Below are positions 1 to 12,291 of a stretch of DNA of 64,000 nt, piece after piece (position 1 is the stretch's first letter; the number at the start of each line of letters is the position of its first letter). Source of the DNA: Stomorhina lunata. Lineage: Eukaryota; Arthropoda; Insecta; Diptera; Rhiniidae. The position numbers were made by a program, and so were the translations under genes. Where the stretch lies: positions 129,247,983-129,311,982 of the forward strand of contig OW121742.1 of NCBI GenBank assembly GCA_933228675.1, read 5' to 3'. The notes under the pieces were generated by a model. It had not been told where the DNA came from. It saw nothing but the letters and a program-made list of their open reading frames with translations, and did not search any database.

Positions 1-1279
1 AGAAACATTTTATTTTTGTTTTAAACTTTTATACTAAAGAAAAGATTACAATAAAAAAGTTTGAAATTTTTCCAGATAAAAAGAAAATCAGTTATATTTA
101 AATTCTTTTAAATTATATTAAAAGAAAAGTGTGTAAAAGTCAAGAAAATTAAAAAAAATAATAAATTCCCACCTATTCATAGTCTGAAATATACTTAAAC
201 ATTTATTGGCATGTTTTTATTTAACAATAAATTTTTAAAATATATCATTACTCATATTTTTCCATCTTTCAACAAATATTTTGAATATTATTAACATTTA
301 GCTAATTATAGGTTTGTTGCTAATGGTTTTAATTAAATAAATTTCAGTTTTAGTTTATTTGTTGACTATCGTTTTTATGTTGTAATGATACCCTTCATTT
401 AGAATTGGCCAAAACAAACATTTTAAACAAATATTTTTAGAAGGTACATAACTCGTTTATGAATTGACTTGACGTCTAATTAACAAATATTGCTGCTGTT
501 TAGTTGGTTTTAAAACCCTTCACTCTTAGAGGTCTAAGCCTAAAATACCTTGAAAATATTAACTCAAGAATTCAATCATTAATAATAATGATAATTGAAG
601 CCTAAAATAAAAGATGAATGACTGATTGGACTGAACAATCTCCAAGAGTAAGTATGTGGTATTAAATTTAATCAAATATTTAATAAAAAAAATTATCAAA
701 GAGTTTTTTCTGTTGTTTACAAATTTGTTTTAATTATGGAGATTTTCTGAAAATTTGAAAATAAAATTTGTAATTTGTATACAGAACTTAACTTAATTAG
801 CAATTTTAGTTATTTTGTAGTAAATGAATTAAATATTAAAGCAAGCCTAACAAAAAAATTTAATAAGGTACAACAAATTCTTATAAGTAACTTTTAAAGT
901 TTACATCTCTACAAGAAACATATTCATTGACAAATACTAAAGATATAATCTTGAATTTTCTGATTTAACATTCAGATAAGTTCAAGTGACTTGTATTAAT
1001 TTTGCAAAGCCTTTAAAGCGGAGCCGTCCAGCTCTACAGCACAATGTGCGAACTTTTACAAAAGAGCTTTTGAGCATTCACACCGAAACACTATGTATGA
1101 GCGAGAAGCAAATATGTTTGTCCCGCTCACACTTACGTAAAATTGTCTTTCAAAGTCAAGACTACTAGATTAAAATTTGTTAATCGATTATATAAAAAAT
1201 GATCGAATATATAAGGAAAAATATAAATTTGACAACACTGACTACATGAGCTTTCATAGCTGTTTACCACAAATGCAAA
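1..1279. other. AT-rich intergenic DNA, no gene seen
   Basis: Very AT-rich sequence with frequent stop codons in all frames. The one 60-codon open frame (986-1168) sits in a slightly more GC-rich patch (about 1000-1140), has no recognisable domain, and is best treated as chance. No RNA gene or clear repeat was recognised. Confidence 0.6.
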
Positions 1280-1281
1280 TA

Positions 1282-2106
1282 AAGGGTGTCCCAACTAAAA
1301 CGCAATTTTAAATAAAATACAGATATTAAAAAAAAGTCGTGAAACTTTATTATATCGTAATGAGGTTATGTATGGAATAAGATATCGTGCAGATGGCAGC
1401 CGCGACTTTGCTAGCACACACACACACACAATGCTGCGGTATTTCATTAATGCAGCGTCCAATTTCCTCTTTTAAGGCATGAATCGTCGTCGGCTTATTC
1501 GCGTAAACCATCGACTTCAAAAAACCCCAAAGAAAAAAATATAAAGGTGTTAAATCGCACGATCTAGACGGCCAATTCTAGTCTCCAAAACGCGAAATAA
1601 CACGACCGGGAAATGACTGATGTAGCAATTTAATTATTTCTCTGGCTGTATTACATGTGGCGCCATCTTGTTGAAACCACATGCCCTCCACATTCATTTC
1701 TTCAATTATAGGCAAGAAAAAACTGGTTATCATTTCACGGCAACCAGTGAAATGATCAGCATGATAAAAAAAAAAGGTCCAATGATTCCTCCAGCCCCAA
1801 AAACCACAACACACAGTGACACGTTGAGGATGCATTTGCTTCTCGTGAATCACTCTAGGATTTTCCTCACCCCAAATGCGACAATTCTGCCTATTGACGA
1901 AGGCATCAAAATGGAAATGAGCCTCTTCACTGAAGATGATTTTATCGGCATCATGTTGTCTCTCCAATACCCAATTAACGAACACGATATCTTGTTCTAT
2001 ACATAACCTCATTCTGTCTACTTTGCGATATAATAAAGTTTCACGATCTTTTAAATTTCTGAGTTTTATTTAAATTTGATAATTGCGTTCTAGTTGGGAC
2101 ACCCTT
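1282..2106 (-). mobile_element. Mariner-type DNA transposon, DD41D-like, inactive
   Basis: The element is about 825 bp and bounded by inverted repeats that read AAGGGTGTCCCAACTA inward from both ends, followed by RAACGCAATT, with one mismatch in the first 26 bases. Each end abuts a TA dinucleotide (1280-1281 and 2107-2108), the target duplication expected of Tc1/mariner elements. The interior carries a broken transposase on the minus strand. The element is shorter than a complete mariner (about 1.3 kb), so the N-terminal part of the transposase appears deleted. A (CA)n run at 1415-1430 lies inside the coding remnant. Confidence 0.85.
1400..2012 (-). pseudogene. Mariner-type transposase remnant (C-terminal half)
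   Basis: This encodes the catalytic part of a Tc1/mariner-superfamily transposase, which would cut and paste its own element. Reading leftward from 2012 the frame gives a FSEEAHFHFDAFVN stretch, a TVCCGFWGW stretch and the WFQQDGATCNTA block that carries the second catalytic Asp. A stop codon follows about residue 145. In-frame sequence resumes as NWPSRSCDLTPLYFFLWG, where the third catalytic Asp is Tyr. The first catalytic site reads SEE where related proteins have SDE. Counting across the stop, 41 residues separate the second and third catalytic positions, pointing to the DD41D lineage. With the stop, lost residues and missing N-terminus, it cannot encode an active enzyme. Confidence 0.8.
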
Positions 2107-2108
2107 TA

Positions 2109-2555
2109 TTAATGTATGTGTTTTTGGACAGGTCTGCTTTAAAGTTTTTGAAAAGAACCATTATTTAAGTGTACCGCCCTAATAAATATAAGATAAAAGG
2201 GTTATTTGTAAACATGGATGCTAAAATTTTAATTAAAAAAATTCCTTATTATGCCGCCTTTATACGGAGTTTGTCTCATCATTACCCTGGCAGCCTTTAA
2301 CTTCATTAAAATATAACAATGAAAACTAATTAACCAAAATCATAGTTAAAATTAATAAACACAACAACAAACAAAATTTTAATACATAATAAGAAAATAA
2401 CGAAAACTGAATTTTAAATGCTGGGAAATAGCCTGAAAATTATAGATAATTTATTTTTTTTTGGTTTGTTTTATAATTAAATTTAAAGATATTTACATAC
2501 TAATTACATAATAATTAGTAAAGGCTTTTAGATGTTAATTTCTGGAGAAAACAAT
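2109..2555. other. Intergenic, nothing recognised
   Basis: AT-rich spacer between the mariner element and the next dispersed repeat. No coding frame, RNA gene or clear repeat was seen. Confidence 0.5.
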
Positions 2556-2559
2556 TTGT

Positions 2560-3875
2560 ATTGAAATTGGGCAAAATTGGTTCACATTTGACCCTAGCTC
2601 CCGCATAACCTCGCTTAGGCTAATTGCTTATTTGCTAATAAATGACAAATTATAACAGCTATGATGATCAAGTTTGGAACATAAAAGTTTTACATAAGCA
2701 CTAGGCAGCATAAAAAATTCCATCGAGATCGATTCACATTTAGCTATAGCTCCCATACAAAACTCTTATGGAAATGGCCTAAATTCCACCTAAAATACAC
2801 TTAAATGCCAATAAAGTATAATAGATATGACCATCAAATTAAGCACAAGGAAATCTTATGTCAATTGCTGCGAGTGTGGAAAATTTTGTTACAATCGGTC
2901 ACCATTTGACCATAACTCCCATATAAAAAACTTACGGAAACACAAAATATCAAAAAGGGGGTTTCTGTTCGTCAAATGAAAGTGCAATAACCCCTTAACT
3001 ACAAGAGCTAGAAAGACAAAATTTTACAAAAGTATTTACGATATGTTATAAAAGTTTTGTACTAGAAATGGGCTAAATCGGTTCACATTAAGTTAGAGCT
3101 CCCATATAACCCCGCCCTGGGAATAACATCAATGCCGATAAATTGAATACAATTGTAATAGCTATGACGACTAAATATAGAACAGAGAAGTTTTATGCAA
3201 CTATTTATCAGTATATGTATCAAATTTTATAGGATCGTTCCATATTTGACCATAGCTCTCTATAAAAACCACTCCCGGAAACTACCAAAATGCCACAAAC
3301 GCCAGTTAAAAGCTTTAAAGTTATAAACTATGACAGCTATGACCACTATGCAGAAATAAGCTTTTTATAAATACCAGCCTGTATATAAATTTTTGTGACA
3401 ATCGGTCACCATTTAACTATAGTTCTTACATATATAACATCCCCTTTCTATGTACAATCAAAAAGATTTGGTAGTACATAAGATTGCACCTACAAAATTA
3501 GATCAATTAATGTTAAGCCCAGACTTTATATACGGTTCATTAGGAACTCCTAACAAAATATATGGACCTAACGTATAACTATTAACGTGCTTGGGCTAAC
3601 TACAGCGAAAAAGAAATAGCTTATTAATATAAAACTGTTCTCTGTTATAAGACCAAATTTTGTGCAAAGTAAATACTAGGGAAACCACTTAGATACTTTT
3701 AAATGTTTAACTATAAAGCAACTGCAACCGAATTTAGTCCAAAGATTAAAAATTGTTTCGTATTTGGTCCACATTTTGGATATGCTGCACCCTCGAAGAT
3801 ATGTGAGAAATGTTTCTAAATTAACACAATTTGATGGTGGTTATATAAGATTCGGCAAATTAGCACTTGATTGAA
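2560..3875 (+). repeat. Dispersed repeat with internal 150-180 bp periodicity (TATACCCACC family), decayed copy
   Basis: A degenerate module built around CGGTTCACATTTGACCATAG and CTCCCATATAAA recurs near 2575, 2730, 2895, 3080, 3235 and 3400, each followed by a stretch ending in an AAATTTTRT motif. The block ends at about 3831-3865 with TTTGATGGTGGTTATATAAG followed by ATTCGGCAAA. That is the right end of the same family seen intact at 24733-24786. The left terminus was not found here. It is probably a non-autonomous mobile element, and no protein is encoded. Confidence 0.6.
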
Positions 3876-6686
3876 AATCTTCAATATAAAATTTCTACAA
3901 AAATATTTGTCTCATGTCTCATTTTTTGAAGATTATTTTCCCTTTGTAAACAATTTATTTGGTCTGTGACTTATTTGTGTTCCCTTATGTCTGCTTAGAA
4001 TTGGTAAAAACAAATGACTTTAAAAATATAATAAAAAATTATATCTAAGCCCTGATTATGGCTCACAGTGATAATCAAAAATTGCAGATAAAACCAGAAA
4101 CGTGCCATTAAAACTAGACAAAAGGTAACAGCAAAAAAAAAAAAACAATAAATGCCGCAAAAAAAATATATGTTTATTTTGTCGGTTATTTAAAGGGAGC
4201 TAAAAGTTGAGTTTATTACTTCACAGATAGTAAACCGCTACTTGAGTCATGACTTGATTGTCTTGATGAATTATTACATTTGATGTTTTCCTCGAAACTC
4301 TATTCTTTATTATAGAAATTTACAATCATGATGATAAGAATCTTAAATAAATATTTTGTTAACAACATAAAATTATATAACAAAAAAGATTTTAAATTTG
4401 GTATAAAAATGTGAAAACAAGTATTTATTTAAATATCAGCAGAATTAAAACTAAACCAAATAAGAATTATAAGCAAAACAATCAAATCTGTATCAAAAAG
4501 ATCAATTAGCAAAATTTGCTGAAACTGATTGTGAATTTTTTTTTATTGTAAAGTTTAAGTTAAACTTTAATCATTTTAAAATAATTACATATTTTACATT
4601 TCTTACAAGATTTTCTCTAATGAATACCTCAAATAAAAAAAAAACAAAATCTTTTGCACTTCATTAGCAAATTAGCGCTTGATTAAATTCATTTCACAGG
4701 CAGTTGATGTTTTCTGCTGTTTTGCCTTTTTCTAATTTCTTTACCTTTTTTTACTCTGAAATACAAAGAAGAAAAATTTGTCTGAAAAAGAATTAATAAC
4801 AATTCATTTGCTTAAAACTTTTATCAAACTTAATCAACTACCCTAAAAAAAGTAAAGAAAAGGTAAAATTCAATGGCTTTGGAATTAGTAATGGCAGCCT
4901 CTAAAAGATGGAATAATGCCAGTCTATGGTATCTCAACATCATCAAAGGCAATTGAGAAATAAAGTTTGTACGCGCTTAATGAAGATATTATTATGAATA
5001 TTTTCCTAAATACTTTTCACATTTTTGGTATATTTTATCTATTTATATCTCTAGTTTTTTTCTTTGCCAATTACAGACTAACTTGTGTTATACAGGTAAG
5101 TAGAGAGTCTGAGAAATAGACGAAAATGTTATCTATATGAAACAATTTTGAAAGTATTTGGGAAAAAATTCTATTAAAGCTACACCATTTGCTTGCAGAC
5201 GAAAAATATTTTGAAACATTTTAACGGAGAAAATGTCTGTTACATCAAAAATTATTACTATAATTCACTTTCGAGTTGAAAAGGAAAGTCACTAAAATCA
5301 ATATGTTTTTAAACTGACACTGAATGTTACTAATTTGAATACTTTGTATGTGTGTGTGTATTTACAAGTTGAAAATAAATTTCTTAAGAAATGTTTTCCT
5401 TATTGTGATCCCTTCTACTGTAAAGGGTGTATTATCTAGTTACTACAGTTAGTTATAATATTAAAGAATTTCTACAGAATTATGGATAAACTTTTTTGAG
5501 CAATAAAACTGCACAGATTTTGTACAAAAATATTTTACAAACTCAAAGAAAAGAAAACATTTTTCCATTTCTAAGACAGTAATTAGCAGCATTAGAAAAA
5601 CAATTTTATGGTAAATCATTTGAAATGCATTTGCTGAGTTTGTATTAAGTTTAAACCTCCCCTAAAGCTGTCAAGTTTGTCATTCGTTATTTTATTGCTG
5701 ACGACTTTTTACTGCAACCAAAAGCAAAACTGTTAAGTTCTCGTAATGTGTCATCATTTAAAAGTCATTACAAACGATTTAAAGTATTTTCTAAAAAGCT
5801 TAATGATTTTCTGGTGACAATGATGTTGTGAGCAGTTGCCGTTGCTGCTGCTACTGTTGAATTTATATGCAATTTCATCAGCCGACGTTACAACAACACA
5901 TTGTTTCAACACCATTCAAAATACCGACAAGACAATTTCAATTGCCTTTAATTACTTTTCAAAAATTCTGTCCCTTAGTCGCTTTGAATACCCCATATTC
6001 CATTCCATGCGACAGCCAACTCCAACCCATTACCCAAGAAACACTTAAAAGCCCATAAAAACCATTTTGTTAAATTAAAATGAATGTTTGGATGGATGAC
6101 ACTGGGTGGATGGATGGATGGATGAATGAATGATTGGTTATTTTACTTGTCGTCTGTTCCTTTGACGTGGCATTTTGTTTTATAATTGTCATAAAATGAC
6201 AACATGACACTTTATGATTGTGATAAACAATCAAATGATGACAATGATCAAAAATAAATAAATCATGGTAAAATTTGCATAAAAAATATAACTTTATTCG
6301 AAAAATAAACTAAATAAATGATTTAATGCAGGAAAATCAAATTTCAAAATTGTTTTGATTGACTTTGATTTCCAAGAAATTGCTTGAAATCACAAGATCG
6401 CCATAATATGGCCTAAAAAGTTACAACCTTCTATATTTTTTATAAATCCCTTTTTTATAGAGATGGCCATATATTGCGATAAAAATAAGAAAAACACTTA
6501 ACAATTAATATTAATTTTAACACACATTTACATTCATTTAACGTTTCCCAAATCTTATTAAAATGACATTAATCTCCATGTGTAAGCAAATTTGTTAAAA
6601 GTTCAACAACTTTTTAAATTCAATTTAAAGTTTCTTTTTTTAAATTTTTTTTTATAAATTTTTTGTAAATTAAGAACATAAATTGT
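3876..6686. other. AT-rich intergenic DNA, no gene seen
   Basis: Nothing coding can be supported. The overlapping short frames at 5836-6058 have neither a domain nor splice context. The patch at about 5640-6060 is somewhat less AT-rich than its surroundings and includes a short GCTGCTGCTACTG stretch, so it could be regulatory, but nothing specific is visible. Confidence 0.5.
6105..6133. repeat. (GATG)n microsatellite
   Basis: Short tandem run of GGAT/GATG units that decays into GAAT units. Visible directly. Confidence 0.8.
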
Positions 6687-8285
6687 TTGGGATGTAATGG
6701 GATACAACTGTCGCCTGGCGTCTCCAACTACCAGGTAAGAGCTGTATCCAATTCCTACTCTAACCTTCTCAAGTTACATCCTGGAAACCTGAGCAACCTA
6801 GTTAAAGAAAGTTTGGAATTCTATATCAGTGCAAATATGAGAGGGAGTTATCTTAGAGTCATTCCAACGTATTTGGTCTAAGGGTCTAAGATAATTGTAC
6901 TTGGTAAGGTATGAAAATGCAGCGTCTGTTAAACATGTTAGTTGCGGCATCTGTCTCGGATCGAGGGCTCGTGTCTTCATACCCATCACCCATCGACTTA
7001 GCACTTACTATGTTTTAAGCATGGAAAGAAACAACATTACAAAATATCCTACTCCAAGGGGGTAATCATGCGAGAAATCTCCCTGCAAAAGCAGCAGGGG
7101 AATTCTATCCAAAGATATCGGACTACAAAAACTACTATAGGCATGAAGGAAAGTTTAAAGTTTGCGACACGGAATGTGCACGCACTGCCAAACAGCTAAG
7201 GCGTGAAATGTTAAGTAATAAAATATAAATTTGATTTATTGACGGTGCAAGATGGTAAGTTCGGAGCGAAAATAGTGTGTTTCTTTACTCCGGTCGTCCG
7301 TAGATTGATGAGCATACCCCTACTATGCCTTTCTGGCCTTTCTGATGGTTAATAGATGGTATCCTATCAATGAGAGACTACTTAAGACTAAGGCTCCTAA
7401 TTTGATAATTATCAATGTCTACGCTCCTGGTGAAATCCAATCTAAAAACGACAAAGATGAATTTTACGATGTACTAAGCAATTAGATGAACAGTAATGTA
7501 CATAATTGTGATATTACCATGATACTGGGCGACTTAAATGCCAAGGTAGGTTGAAACAACACCGGTTCGGAGTAAGAAGTAAGAACCGATAACGGGGAAA
7601 GATTAATTGAACTATGTTGTGAAAGGAAACTTGCTGTAGGTGGCACTATTTTTCCTCATAAGCTCCACCATAAAATAACATAGATATCGCCGAACGGGGT
7701 TACTAAGAACCAAATTGATCATATTTTGATCAACTCTAAGTGGCGATCACCTTTACTTGATGTACGCGCTAGGCGCGGAGCAGATATAAACCGCGACAAT
7801 CATTTAGTTATAACTAATGATCGATTTAAAGTAGTGGCTCTGAGGTGTGAAAAGGCAAAAGCCGATCGGAAAATGAATGCTGGGAAATTGGAATCAGAAC
7901 GACATCAAAATGCGTTTATTACTTTCATAAGGAATCGGCTTCCAGATGTTTTTAACAACAGCGACAGTATTAACGATGTATCCGAAAATACTGCAACTTT
8001 CTTAACATTATGAATCGAATAAAATAAAATGGAGTATAGCATCTAACAGAAACATACCATTAACCACCATAGGAGGAAATATTAGATATTAGTCCCACAC
8101 CCAACTTTAAATTTACCGAATCACTTTCTGAATGATGTAAATCAGAATATTTGTCGTTTCTTTAAACAAGAAGAAGTTGTTGAACGAGTGTTATTTTAAA
8201 TCGCTTAATGAATACGAGAAACTCTTTAAGAATCGGGAGCAGCAAGAATTTTGGAAAGAAGACGTAAACTCAATTGGGTCACACT
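6687..8285 (+). pseudogene. Decayed RTE-type LINE (endonuclease domain)
   Basis: This is a remnant of a non-LTR retrotransposon of the RTE (BovB-like) type. The best part, 7400-7900, reads across frameshifts and stops as IINVYAPGEIQ, then ITMILGDLNAKVG, DNGERLIELC, VGGTIFPHK, TKNQIDHILINSKW and LLDVRARRGAD. This is the recognisable order of the apurinic-like endonuclease of these elements, in which the GDxNAKVG block carries catalytic residues. An ATRNVHAL-like start of the second open frame lies near 7160. The stretch 6687-7060 (TGTCGCCTGGCGTCTCCAAC) is probably 5' sequence of the same element. No reverse transcriptase was found, so the 3' part is missing. There are several stops and at least one frameshift, so it is dead. 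The outer limits are approximate. Confidence 0.75.
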
Positions 8286-9820
8286 CGACTTAATTTTTCT
8301 TTTATAGTCACAACTCCATTAGATCTCCTCTACATTTTTTATTTCCGGATAGATTATTCAAAAATATGCTATCTAATTCGAATGCTTTCAAGTGTATGAC
8401 AATATTTTTAGCATTCGGTTCATATTTGACAAAAATTTCGCTCAATTTTTAGACCCACACATTAGCAATAATTATAAAAATTGAAAAAAACTGAAAACAA
8501 ATCAAATTTTTCTTTAATATTTTCTCTTTCCGTATTTATATTTTTTTCTGACCCTGAGCCATCAAAATTTTTTTATATCTTCTCAAATTAATGATCATTA
8601 TTTTATATTTTTATAACTTTGTATGCAATTTTTTGTAATAAATATCTATAAATACTAGACATTTTTCTTTGTTTTTGTTAATAAAATAATTTAAAATAAA
8701 CATAAATTGGTGTGAATACATTTCACAAAAACCGAACAGAAACTGACTGAATCTGTCCATCCGCCAACATTTTTTCAGGCACTCAAATATTCGTAGTAAA
8801 AAATCAACAAAATAATTGGATGTTTTGTTTTTGAGCTCCGAAAAAAAATAGAAAAAAATTGTTTATTAAATAAAAAATAACAAAACAAATAATAAAATTT
8901 TATTTAATTTAATTTAATTGCACAACAGCTTCAGTAACGATAGACGATATTAACAAACAAAAAAATTAGAACCTGAAACAGCAAAAGCAAAAGCAACATT
9001 AGCCTTAACTTGACTAATATTTATTTTTGCATATGATGAAAATAAAATTATCTAAAAAATGCAAATATTGTTTCTATAAAAAACAGAGACTAAAAAGTAA
9101 ATTTATGCTGTCTGTCCGTCCGTCTATCTGTCTGTCTGGCTGGTTACAATTGTTACTGTTGGTTTCAGCCGAGACAACAACTGAGGTTTTTGTGTTTTTG
9201 CTCATCTAATGCCATAAAACTAAAAAATTATGATGATTGGCTAAAAATTGCATCTGACCATATACATATACACTAACACATATACATTTACATATCTATG
9301 AATGCATGTGTATACGTTTTAATAAATTTGTGGTGTTTTAGCCGAGAATTGCGATGGTTAAATGGTCAAATTTCTGGTTGACTATTCGGTTGGCGATGGC
9401 AACTGAATGAATGTTTATTTCACAGAATGTTTAAGTTTCGTTTATTTAGATAAATATTTAAGAGATATCATTATAATTTATTAAATTGTTAGAGTTATTT
9501 TCAGAATCCTAAATTTCAAAAAATATTTTTTAAATATTTTTGTAGATTTTTAAGAAATTTATATGTAAACATTTTAAAATTTATTTATTTACAACTCTGA
9601 AGATTTTGTTAATCAAAAAAATTAACCAAAACTGACCATTTTTTTGAGAGAAATTACTTTTTGGGAAAAATTATTCGTTTTAAAAATAAACGAATGTTAA
9701 AGGTTACGATTGAAATGGTTATTTTTAATGAAAAATTAAATTAAATATTTATTAAAAATGAAATAATAATAGCAAACATAATTTTCTTAATTAAAAATTA
9801 AACAAGAAAGAAAATTTTCT
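8286..9820. other. AT-rich intergenic DNA, no gene seen
   Basis: Long AT-rich stretch. A degenerate (GTCT)n/(GTCC)n pyrimidine run lies at about 9110-9145. The open frame at 9027-9209 spans that simple repeat and is not convincing as a gene. Confidence 0.5.
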
Positions 9821-9823
9821 AGT

Positions 9824-10330
9824 CGGTAAAGCACGACTGTTTGATACCCTTCACAACTAAAGTCAAAGTTGGTCTTGTATGGGACGTCTGGTCAAATGTG
9901 GTCTGATTCTAACAAAGTTTGATAGACTGATTTCGAGATATTACTTACATTTTTGCAAAACTTCACTTAAATACAAATAAATTTGAGGATGTTAAGGGTC
10001 AAAACTATTATTCCAAATAGTGCCGAAAAAAAGTGTGCCGAATTTTATAAAATTTAATTATTTTTAATATTTTATTTATTTATTTAATAGATAGAAGTTA
10101 CAAAATTTCTTACTTACTAAGGAAACAAATATTGCACGAAATGGCTTTGCCTTATATCTTAAATATTAATAAGTTTTAAGAAAAAGTTATAGGTTTATAA
10201 AATTAACTTCAAAGATGATACCTATACTTTGATAACAAGCTTACATGGACAGCTATCAACCCAGCTAGCCGGACGGACATCGCTATTGGAACCGATTGGA
10301 AAATTTGAAATCTATACAGCAACAGTCACT
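9824..10330. repeat. Decayed dispersed fly repeat
   Basis: Contains modules widely scattered in fly genomes: TAGTCGGTAAAGCACGACTG then TTTGATACCCTTCAC at the left, a TGGTCAAATGTGGTCTGATT block, and a GGACAGCTATC / AGCCGGACGGACATCGCT block at 10237-10285. A related block in the opposite orientation lies near 29390-29440. No terminal repeats are intact. Confidence 0.5.
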
Positions 10331-11379
10331 CAACTAGAGATTTTGATACGATCAACAAAATTTTTAAAGCTTATTTATAGTTTTATAGATATAGAATGAA
10401 CAATCAATCTTAATACTTCAATACATCAAGTATTCAAAATCATTACTTTTAAATTTTGTTAAAAGAATTATAATGAAATACTACAGCCAACAACAAAAAA
10501 TTAATAAACATTCTTATAAATTTTGTTCAAAAACTAACTTTTATTTTGTGATTTTTATGGTAAAATCCATAACAGTTACGGTCCCTGCTATTTCTTATTA
10601 TAAAATAGATTAGCTACTTATTTTTTCTAAATCAATTTTTTTAATAAATACCTTTGAGTTTTTCTTCGACACTTTTAAATTTTCGAATATTCTCTTAGAA
10701 TTTAAAATCTCTCTTTTGAATTTTTAAATACTCTTAGCTCAAACTCTTTGAGTGATATAATTTCTTGTGTTAAAAACACTCAAATTCTAGGTACAAAAAC
10801 CAGTTTGGTATGGAAAATAAAAAGAAGTTCATGTTTTTGGGTTTTAGCTCTTAAATATTACCCCATGTCTCTTTTGGAAATACTTTAGTTTCTCTTAAAA
10901 AATATCATGATATGTGAGAAATTTGTAAATTTAACAAATACCTTCTAATATAATTTCTTTTTTATACACAAATTCCAGAAATTTTATGTATTCTCTTCGC
11001 CTGAGGGAATTCGAATTAAAAAATAATTTATATTTAATTGGACAAATTTTAGCTAGAGCTTTATTCTTATAGAAAGTATAAATTTCTTTTAATCTCGATT
11101 CTTAAATTGACCGATCGAACTTTAAACCAGATTCAGGTTGGCGAATTTTCAAATTAGTTTAGATGATAAAATATTCAACAACAGAATAAAAAATCTAACT
11201 AAATTTTTCTAACCCTGCCACTACGTAAGGGGTCTTTTGATGACCTAAATCGTATTTAAAAAAAATCATCACACCGGCGCACAATAACGACGACATATTG
11301 CATTGATCACAAGCCTTAAAAATATTTTTGAAATTTTTAATTTTTTCAATATAAAAAATTTGGGTTCAAAATATGTGTA
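10331..11379. other. AT-rich intergenic DNA, nothing recognised
   Basis: No coding potential beyond chance, and no RNA gene or clear repeat seen. Confidence 0.5.
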
Positions 11380-11525
11380 TTTTTATACCCACCATCAAAA
11401 AGAATGGGGGTATATTGAGATTGTCATTCCGTTTGCAATTTCATTTTGGCTCAAAAACTAAAATTGATACATATTCTGAATCCTTATGAAATTCTAAGAC
11501 GACAATCGGTCAACATTTGGCTATA
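11380..11525 (+). repeat. Left end of the TATACCCACC repeat family, interrupted
   Basis: Starts TTTTTATACCCACCATCAAA and continues through GATTGTCATTCCGTTTG and a CGGTCAACATTTGGCTATAG module. That is the left terminus of the family also seen at 23421 and, in reverse, at 55551. The copy stops exactly where the Tc1-type element begins, so the latter probably inserted into it. The remaining part of the repeat is not evident downstream of that insertion. Confidence 0.65.
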
Positions 11526-12289
11526 GTCAAATTACTGTCCCAATATTTTTAAGGTGTTTACGAATATGAGTGTAACAACAAATCTGTTGACTCAATCTCT
11601 CTGATATTTGGTATTATTGTGTATTGGACTCGTGTCAACTATAATTGAAAAACATCATTGTGATACGTACCGTTATAGAAATCAAATAAAAACATCAAAT
11701 TTTTATTGGGACGGTTTATTGACTTTGAAATTATTTACATATATAATGTAATTTTTTAATTTAAAATTTTGTAAAGCCTTTATTCGCAGTAATAACGGCT
11801 TTTATAAGACGCGGCATACCATCTACAAAATGTTTACAACCACTTGGAGCAATGCCGTTCCAAGCTTCGACCACATATGTCATCAGTTCTTCTAAATTAC
11901 CAAGGGTTCCGACAACACCTCTCTTGAGTTAAGATCGGGGTTAAGATCGGGTGACTGGGGCGAAAAGTCAAGGACTTTATACCCGTTGTCATTAAGCCAT
12001 TTTTGTGTTTGTTTGGCGGCGTTTTTGAGGTCATTGTCCTGTTGGAAAATTACTTTTTCCTTCTCGAATCTAATTTTTTCGCAGAAAACGGGAAGATGGG
12101 TGGCTTAAACATTGACGTAGAACTGTGCAGTCATTGTACCAACAATTTTGTGAATTGCTCCAACACTTTCCGCCACCATGCAACCCCATACCATTATAAA
12201 GCTAGCGCCAAACTTTAGAGTTAGTCTTTGTTGTTATACTCATATTCGCAAAGAACTTAAAAACATTGGGACAGTAATTTGAGTGACTG
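11526..12289 (-). mobile_element. Tc1-type DNA transposon, inactive
   Basis: About 0.76 kb, bounded by long inverted repeats of about 60 bp. Both ends read inward CAAATTACTGTCCCAATR then TTTTTAAG and a CGAATATGAGTRTAACAACA block. TA dinucleotides lie at both outer edges (11524-11525 and 12290-12291). The left end lacks four bases (ACTC) present at the right end. The interior holds a broken DD34E-type transposase on the minus strand. The length is about half that of a complete Tc1 element, so it carries a large internal or N-terminal deletion. Confidence 0.85.
11761..12215 (-). pseudogene. Tc1-type transposase remnant
   Basis: Read leftward, the frames give SFIMVWGCMVAESVGAIHKI, a VIFQQDND block carrying the second catalytic Asp, KWLNDNGYKVLDFSPQSPDL, and after a break WNGIAPSGCKHFVDGMPRL, ending with KGFTKF and a stop. 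This is the canonical order of the C-terminal half of Tc1-type (DD34E) transposases. A stop follows FYVNV, and the IE that should follow SPDLNP has been replaced by a DLN duplication-like sequence. It cannot be functional. Confidence 0.8.
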
Positions 12290-12291
12290 TA

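Noticed and set aside
1668..2006. A 112-codon frame on the plus strand.
   Set aside because: It is the antisense shadow of the mariner transposase remnant read on the minus strand.
5836..6058. A secreted peptide gene, because one frame starts with a hydrophobic leader-like MPLLLLLLNLYAISSADV.
   Set aside because: The frame does not begin with ATG in a supported context, overlaps another frame of similar length, and the Leu run comes from a CTGCTGCTAC simple repeat. Nothing further supports it.
6798..7004. A minus-strand 68-codon frame.
   Set aside because: It overlaps probable 5' sequence of the RTE-type LINE on the plus strand and has no recognised domain.
12003..12218. A 71-codon frame on the plus strand.
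   Set aside because: It is antisense to the Tc1-type transposase remnant.
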